A DNA stretch of 64,000 bases from assembly GCF_009650765.1 (NCBI RefSeq), contig NZ_CP045740.1:248001-312000 (forward strand), in the 5' to 3' direction. Under the pieces are notes generated by a model. That model was given only the letters and a program-made list of their open reading frames with translations. It did not search any database and had not been told where the DNA came from. The DNA is from Streptomyces sp. SUK 48. GTDB lineage: Bacteria; Actinomycetota; Actinomycetes; Streptomycetales; Streptomycetaceae. Within the stretch, counting starts at the first letter, position 1; every line of letters begins with the position of its first letter. The position numbers were made by a program, and so were the translations under genes. This document shows, piece by piece, positions 60,745-64,000 of this stretch.

Positions 60745-61794
60745 TCATCCGAAGGCGATGCTGCTGGCGGCGGGCACGGGCAGCGATCCGGCGGGCCGGG
60801 GCACACCCGTCGCGGGGTCGAGGTCGAGCCGGGTCACCTCGCCCGAGCGCTCGTTGGCCGCGTACAGATGCCGGCCCGCCGGATCGAGCACCAGGTCGCG
60901 CGGCCAGCGGCCGCCGCACGGCACGGCCGTCACCGGTTCCGCCAGATCCCCGGTGGCGTCGAGGGCGAGGACGGCCACGGTGTCCGTGCCGCGCACCGCC
61001 GCCCACAGGAACCGGCCGTCCGGCGCCACCACCGGGGCCGAGGGCTGCACCGGGACGTCCGCGCCGGCGGGCAGGAGCGGGGTCTCGCCGACCGTTCGCA
61101 GCACCCCGGTGGCGGCGTCCCAGCGGCACACGGTCACCGTCGGCCGGAGTTCACCGAGGACGTAGGCGTGGTCCCCGCGGGGGTGGAAGGCGAGGTGGCG
61201 GGGTCCGGTGCCCGGGGGCAGCGCGGTCGCGCCGTGCGGGCGCAGTGCGCCCGTGCGCTCATCCAGTGCGCAGATCCGCACGGAGTCGGTGCCGAGGTCC
61301 ACGGCCAGCACCCAGCGGCCGGTGGGATCGGGAACGATCTGATGGGCATGCGGGGACCGCTGGCGTTCCGGGTGGGGCCCCGAGCCCTCGTGGCGCAGTA
61401 CCGCGCTGGGCGGCAGCGGCCGGCCCTCGGCCGTCAGCGGCAGGACGCTCACGCTGCCCGAGCCGTAGTTGGCGGTCAGCAGATGCCCCTGGGCCAGGGC
61501 GAGATGGGTCGGTTCGTCGCCGCCGACCGGCACGGGCGCGCCGAGCGGACGGGGCACCGCCCCGGTGACGTCGTAGGCGGCCACCGCGCCCGCGACCGTC
61601 TCCGAGACCGCGTACAGGACGGGGCCCGCCTCCCCGTGTCCGACGGCGAGGTACGACGGGTCGGCGACGGACCGCACGGCGCCCGCCCAGGTCAGCGCCC
61701 CGGTGTCCGGATCGATGTCGGCCACGACGATCCCCGGCCCACCCGCCGACGTGAACGACCCGATGAAGGCGCGCCCTGCGGCACTGCCGGACAT
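60745..61794 (-). CDS. Lactonase-family beta-propeller (6-phosphogluconolactonase-like)
   Basis: 349 residues. Seven-bladed propeller repeats of the Pgl/muconate-lactonizing type: AFIGSFTSAGGPGIVVADI, VLYAVSETVAGAV, HLLTANYGSGSVSVLPL, HAHQIVPDPTGRWVLAVDLGTDSV, RHLAFHPRGDHAYVLGELRPTV and RDLVLDPAGRHLYAANERSGEV. These hydrolyse sugar lactones. No signal peptide is clear. It shares direction with the universal stress protein gene. Confidence 0.87.
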   Translation of the reverse strand: MSGSAAGRAFIGSFTSAGGPGIVVADIDPDTGALTWAGAVRSVADPSYLAVGHGEAGPVLYAVSETVAGAVAAYDVTGAVPRPLGAPVPVGGDEPTHLALAQGHLLTANYGSGSVSVLPLTAEGRPLPPSAVLRHEGSGPHPERQRSPHAHQIVPDPTGRWVLAVDLGTDSVRICALDERTGALRPHGATALPPGTGPRHLAFHPRGDHAYVLGELRPTVTVCRWDAATGVLRTVGETPLLPAGADVPVQPSAPVVAPDGRFLWAAVRGTDTVAVLALDATGDLAEPVTAVPCGGRWPRDLVLDPAGRHLYAANERSGEVTRLDLDPATGVPRPAGSLPVPAASSIAFG

Positions 61795-62047
61795 GAACCC
61801 TCCGCCCTCCGCCCCGCGCGCAGCACGACGGAGTCACCACGATGCGCGCGCCCCGCCGGAGCGCGGCGGATTAGCCACCCGACGTGGCTCCGCTTTCACC
61901 GGAACGCATCAACGCCCCCACCGGCCGCCGCGCGCTCCCCAGGGCCCCGTGAGACGGTGATCACGGTGCCCGGGGCCCGCCGCCGGTGACGGCGAGCGAT
62001 CCGTACGGTGGCGCGCGGTCGGTCGTCCGACAGGAGGGCACAAGCCG

Positions 62048-62897
62048 GTGAAGGCATTCGTGGTGAAGGAGATCGGGAGCGTCGGCTTCATGGACAAGCC
62101 CGTCCCCGAGCCGGGCCCCACCGACGCCGTGGTGCGGACGACCAAGGCGCTGATCTGCACCTCCGACTCGCACACCGTGCGGGGCGGCATCGGCCCCCGC
62201 ACGAATCTCACCCTCGGCCACGAGGGCGTCGGCGTCGTGCACGCCGTGGGCGGCGAGGTCAGGGACGTCCGGCCCGGCGACCGGGTGCCGGCCGGGGCCA
62301 TCACCCCCGACTGGGGCGACCTCGCCGCGCAGAACGGCTACCCCTCGCAGTCGGGCGGGCCGCTGGGCGGCTTCAAGTTCGCCACGGCCGGGGCGCGGCT
62401 GCGGGGCGCGGGCCTGGTCATCGGCGTGGAGTCGGTGCCCGGCCGGCAGGAACTCGCCCGGTTCTACGGCGCGGACGTGATCGTGGACTTCGCCGAGGAG
62501 GACGTGGTCGAGCGCGTCCATGAACTCACCGACGGGCAGGGCATGGACACCGCCATCGAGGCGCTCGGCGCGGACGTCACCTTCCAGACCGCGGTCAAGG
62601 TGACCAGGCCGGGCGGCACGATCTCCGTCATCGGCTACGTCGGCCAGCGCGAGTTCGTGCACATCCCGCGCGTCGAATGGGGCGTGGGGCATGGCCGACA
62701 AGACGATCGCGACCGGCCTGTGCCCCGGCGGCCGGCTCCGCATGGAGCGGCTGCTGCGGGTGCTGGAGAACAAGCGCCTCGACCCGACCCGGCTCACCAC
62801 CCACCGCTTCCCCTTCAGCGAGATGGAGCGGGCCTTCGAGGTCTCGGACAAGAAGCCGGAGGACACCGTGAAGGTGCTGGTCACCTTCGACGAGTGA
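62048..62897 (+). pseudogene. Zinc-dependent alcohol dehydrogenase gene, internally deleted and frameshifted
   Basis: The N-terminus (KAFVVKEIGSVGFMDKPV, catalytic ICTSDSH and GHEGVG) is normal up to GGPLGGFKFA, which then joins directly to TAGARLRGAGLVIGVE of the cofactor domain; about 70 residues that normally lie between, including the third zinc ligand, are missing. Later an extra G in the run at 62684-62688 shifts the frame after EWGVG, so the end (ADKTIATGLCPGG ... VKVLVTF) is read in another frame. The ribosome site AGGAGGG before the GTG is intact. Two independent lesions make a true pseudogene likely. Confidence 0.85.
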
Positions 62898-62949
62898 GGC
62901 GGCCCGGCAGCACGGTCCGGCTGACAGCAGGTCCAAGGAGCGAGCCCGT

Positions 62950-64000
62950 ATGTACGATCCCGATCCGCCCTTCCGTCCCGTCCGCGGACGGGACGGCCAC
63001 CTCCCGCTGGAGGATCTCGGCCTGATCGGCGACGGCACCACGGCGGCGCTGGTCGGCCTGGACGGCTCCATCCCCTGGATGTGCCTGCCCGGCTTCGACT
63101 CGGACGCGGTCTTCTGCGGTCTGCTCGACCACGCGCGCGGCGGCCACTTCACGGTGGCGCCCGAGGATCTGGTGGAGGCCCGGCAGCACTATCGGCCCGA
63201 CACCGGGGTGCTGGTCACCGAGCTGCGCTCGCGCACCGGCCTGGTACGGCTCACCGACGCGCTCGCTCTGAGGGCCGGCGCCGATCTCACCGAGGACATG
63301 CCGGCCGGGCGGGCGGAACTCGTGCGCTCGGCGGTCGTCCTGGACGGGCAGGTACGGCTGCGGGCCGAACTGGAGCCGCGCGGCGGCGGGCAGGCGCAGG
63401 CGCTGTTCAGCGGTCTCGAGGTACGCCCGCACCGGCAGCCGCACCTGCGCCTGCATCTGCGCGCCAACCGGCCCCTGACCGGTCTGCGCGGCACCCATGA
63501 ACTCCGGCAGGGCGAGCGCCTCGACCTGGTGCTGTCCTGGGGGCGCTTCCACCGGCACCACCGTTTCGACACCGACGCCATGCTCAAGAGCACCGCCGAC
63601 GCCTGGCACCGCTGGATGCGGCACTGCGACTACGCCGGACCACAGGCGGCCCTGGTCCGGCGGGCCGCGCTCACGCTGAAGATGTGCGACGACTGGGCCA
63701 GCGGCTCCCTGGTGGCCGCGCCCACCTCCTCGCTGCCCGCGCCGATCGGCGGCATCCGCAACTGGGACTACCGCTACACCTGGATCCGGGACGCGGCGTA
63801 CGCCGTGTTCGCGCTGCGCCGTATCGGCTTCGACGGGGAGGCGGACTCGTTCCTCGGCTGGGTCCTCGACGCCTTCGAGCACAGCCGGCAGCCGCGCATC
63901 ATGTACACCCTCCAGGGCACCGCGGTGCCGGACGAGGTGACGGACGGCGAACTGGCGGGCTACCGCGGTTCCGCCCCGGTGCGCTGGGGCAACGGCGCGA
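62950..64000 (+). CDS. Glycoside hydrolase family 15 protein, N-terminal part (truncated by window edge)
   Basis: 350 residues are visible, AAGGAG precedes the ATG. The N-terminal super-sandwich domain begins LEDLGLIGDGTTAALVGLDGS, continuing IPWMCLPGFDSDAVFCGLL; the (alpha/alpha)6 barrel follows with GGIRNWDYRYTWIRDAAYAV, the substrate-binding signature of GH15 trehalase / glucoamylase-like enzymes. Catalytic Glu residues expected further on lie partly outside the window. It likely hydrolyses trehalose or maltodextrin in the cytosol (no signal peptide). Confidence 0.9.
   Translation, partial: MYDPDPPFRPVRGRDGHLPLEDLGLIGDGTTAALVGLDGSIPWMCLPGFDSDAVFCGLLDHARGGHFTVAPEDLVEARQHYRPDTGVLVTELRSRTGLVRLTDALALRAGADLTEDMPAGRAELVRSAVVLDGQVRLRAELEPRGGGQAQALFSGLEVRPHRQPHLRLHLRANRPLTGLRGTHELRQGERLDLVLSWGRFHRHHRFDTDAMLKSTADAWHRWMRHCDYAGPQAALVRRAALTLKMCDDWASGSLVAAPTSSLPAPIGGIRNWDYRYTWIRDAAYAVFALRRIGFDGEADSFLGWVLDAFEHSRQPRIMYTLQGTAVPDEVTDGELAGYRGSAPVRWGNGA

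Noticed and set aside
60666..60806. N-terminal Asp/Glu-rich extension of the universal stress protein
   Set aside because: It arises from a microsatellite-like repeat; the proper start with ribosome site is at 60665 and matches the family start.

Overview
The window is very GC-rich, starts genes with GTG or TTG as well as ATG, and packs genes into short overlapping operons. It also carries family-2 encapsulin / 2-methylisoborneol genes, several two-component systems and many secreted proteins or lipoproteins. Together these point to a Streptomyces chromosome, probably an accessory or arm-like region. No phage, plasmid, integrase, transposase, CRISPR or rRNA gene was recognised.

Layout. 1-9 kb: end of an aldo/keto reductase, a GNAT acetyltransferase, a 99-nt tRNA-like gene, a NarL-type two-component pair, a membrane acyltransferase, a PlsC-like acyltransferase overlapping a patatin lipase, and small stress or hydrolase genes. 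9-17.5 kb: an OmpR-type pair next to a secreted GH114-type enzyme and a convergent GH101/GH129-related enzyme (possibly galactosaminoglycan breakdown), a dienelactone-hydrolase-like protein without its nucleophile, and a second OmpR-type pair. 17.5-22.2 kb: a class IV aminotransferase, then the geosmin-like odorant operon: cyclic-nucleotide-domain encapsulin, 2-methylisoborneol synthase, geranyl-diphosphate methyltransferase. The synthase is frameshifted between its disordered N-terminus and its catalytic domain. 22.5-26.4 kb: DinB, Fic, a lipoprotein and an L,D-transpeptidase.

26.6-43.8 kb is a biosynthetic-looking locus with no PKS, NRPS or terpene synthase. The left operon has two DegT aminotransferases, a UbiA prenyltransferase, an FAD oxidoreductase, two adenylating ligases, a methyltransferase and an extended class III CoA-transferase. 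The right, divergent operon has two Gfo/Idh/MocA dehydrogenases, a TIM-barrel isomerase, an M20 hydrolase, an Ldh2-type dehydrogenase and a small unknown protein. I infer an aminated sugar or cyclitol that is acylated and possibly prenylated; the product is unknown.

43.9-64 kb: an EF-hand protein, a frameshifted nucleotide-sugar dehydrogenase with a small upstream ORF, a lipoprotein with an exact-length internal duplication, a second copy of the tRNA-like gene, a secreted beta-helix protein, a LuxE-LuxC pair without luciferase, a peptidase relic, an SDR / hydrolase / Baeyer-Villiger operon with a divergent PucR-type regulator, a DUF5954 protein, a glutaredoxin, a universal stress protein, a lactonase, an eroded alcohol dehydrogenase and the start of a GH15 enzyme.

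The most unusual object is the pair of tRNA-like genes (1570-1668 and 47201-47299). Acceptor, D, variable and T arms plus an encoded CCA are intact, but both copies replace the normal anticodon arm with the same noncanonical hairpin, which is supported by a compensatory base-pair change. Four coding genes are broken by single-base indels, three of them in G or C runs or an unresolved spot, so sequencing error has to be excluded before reading biology into them.
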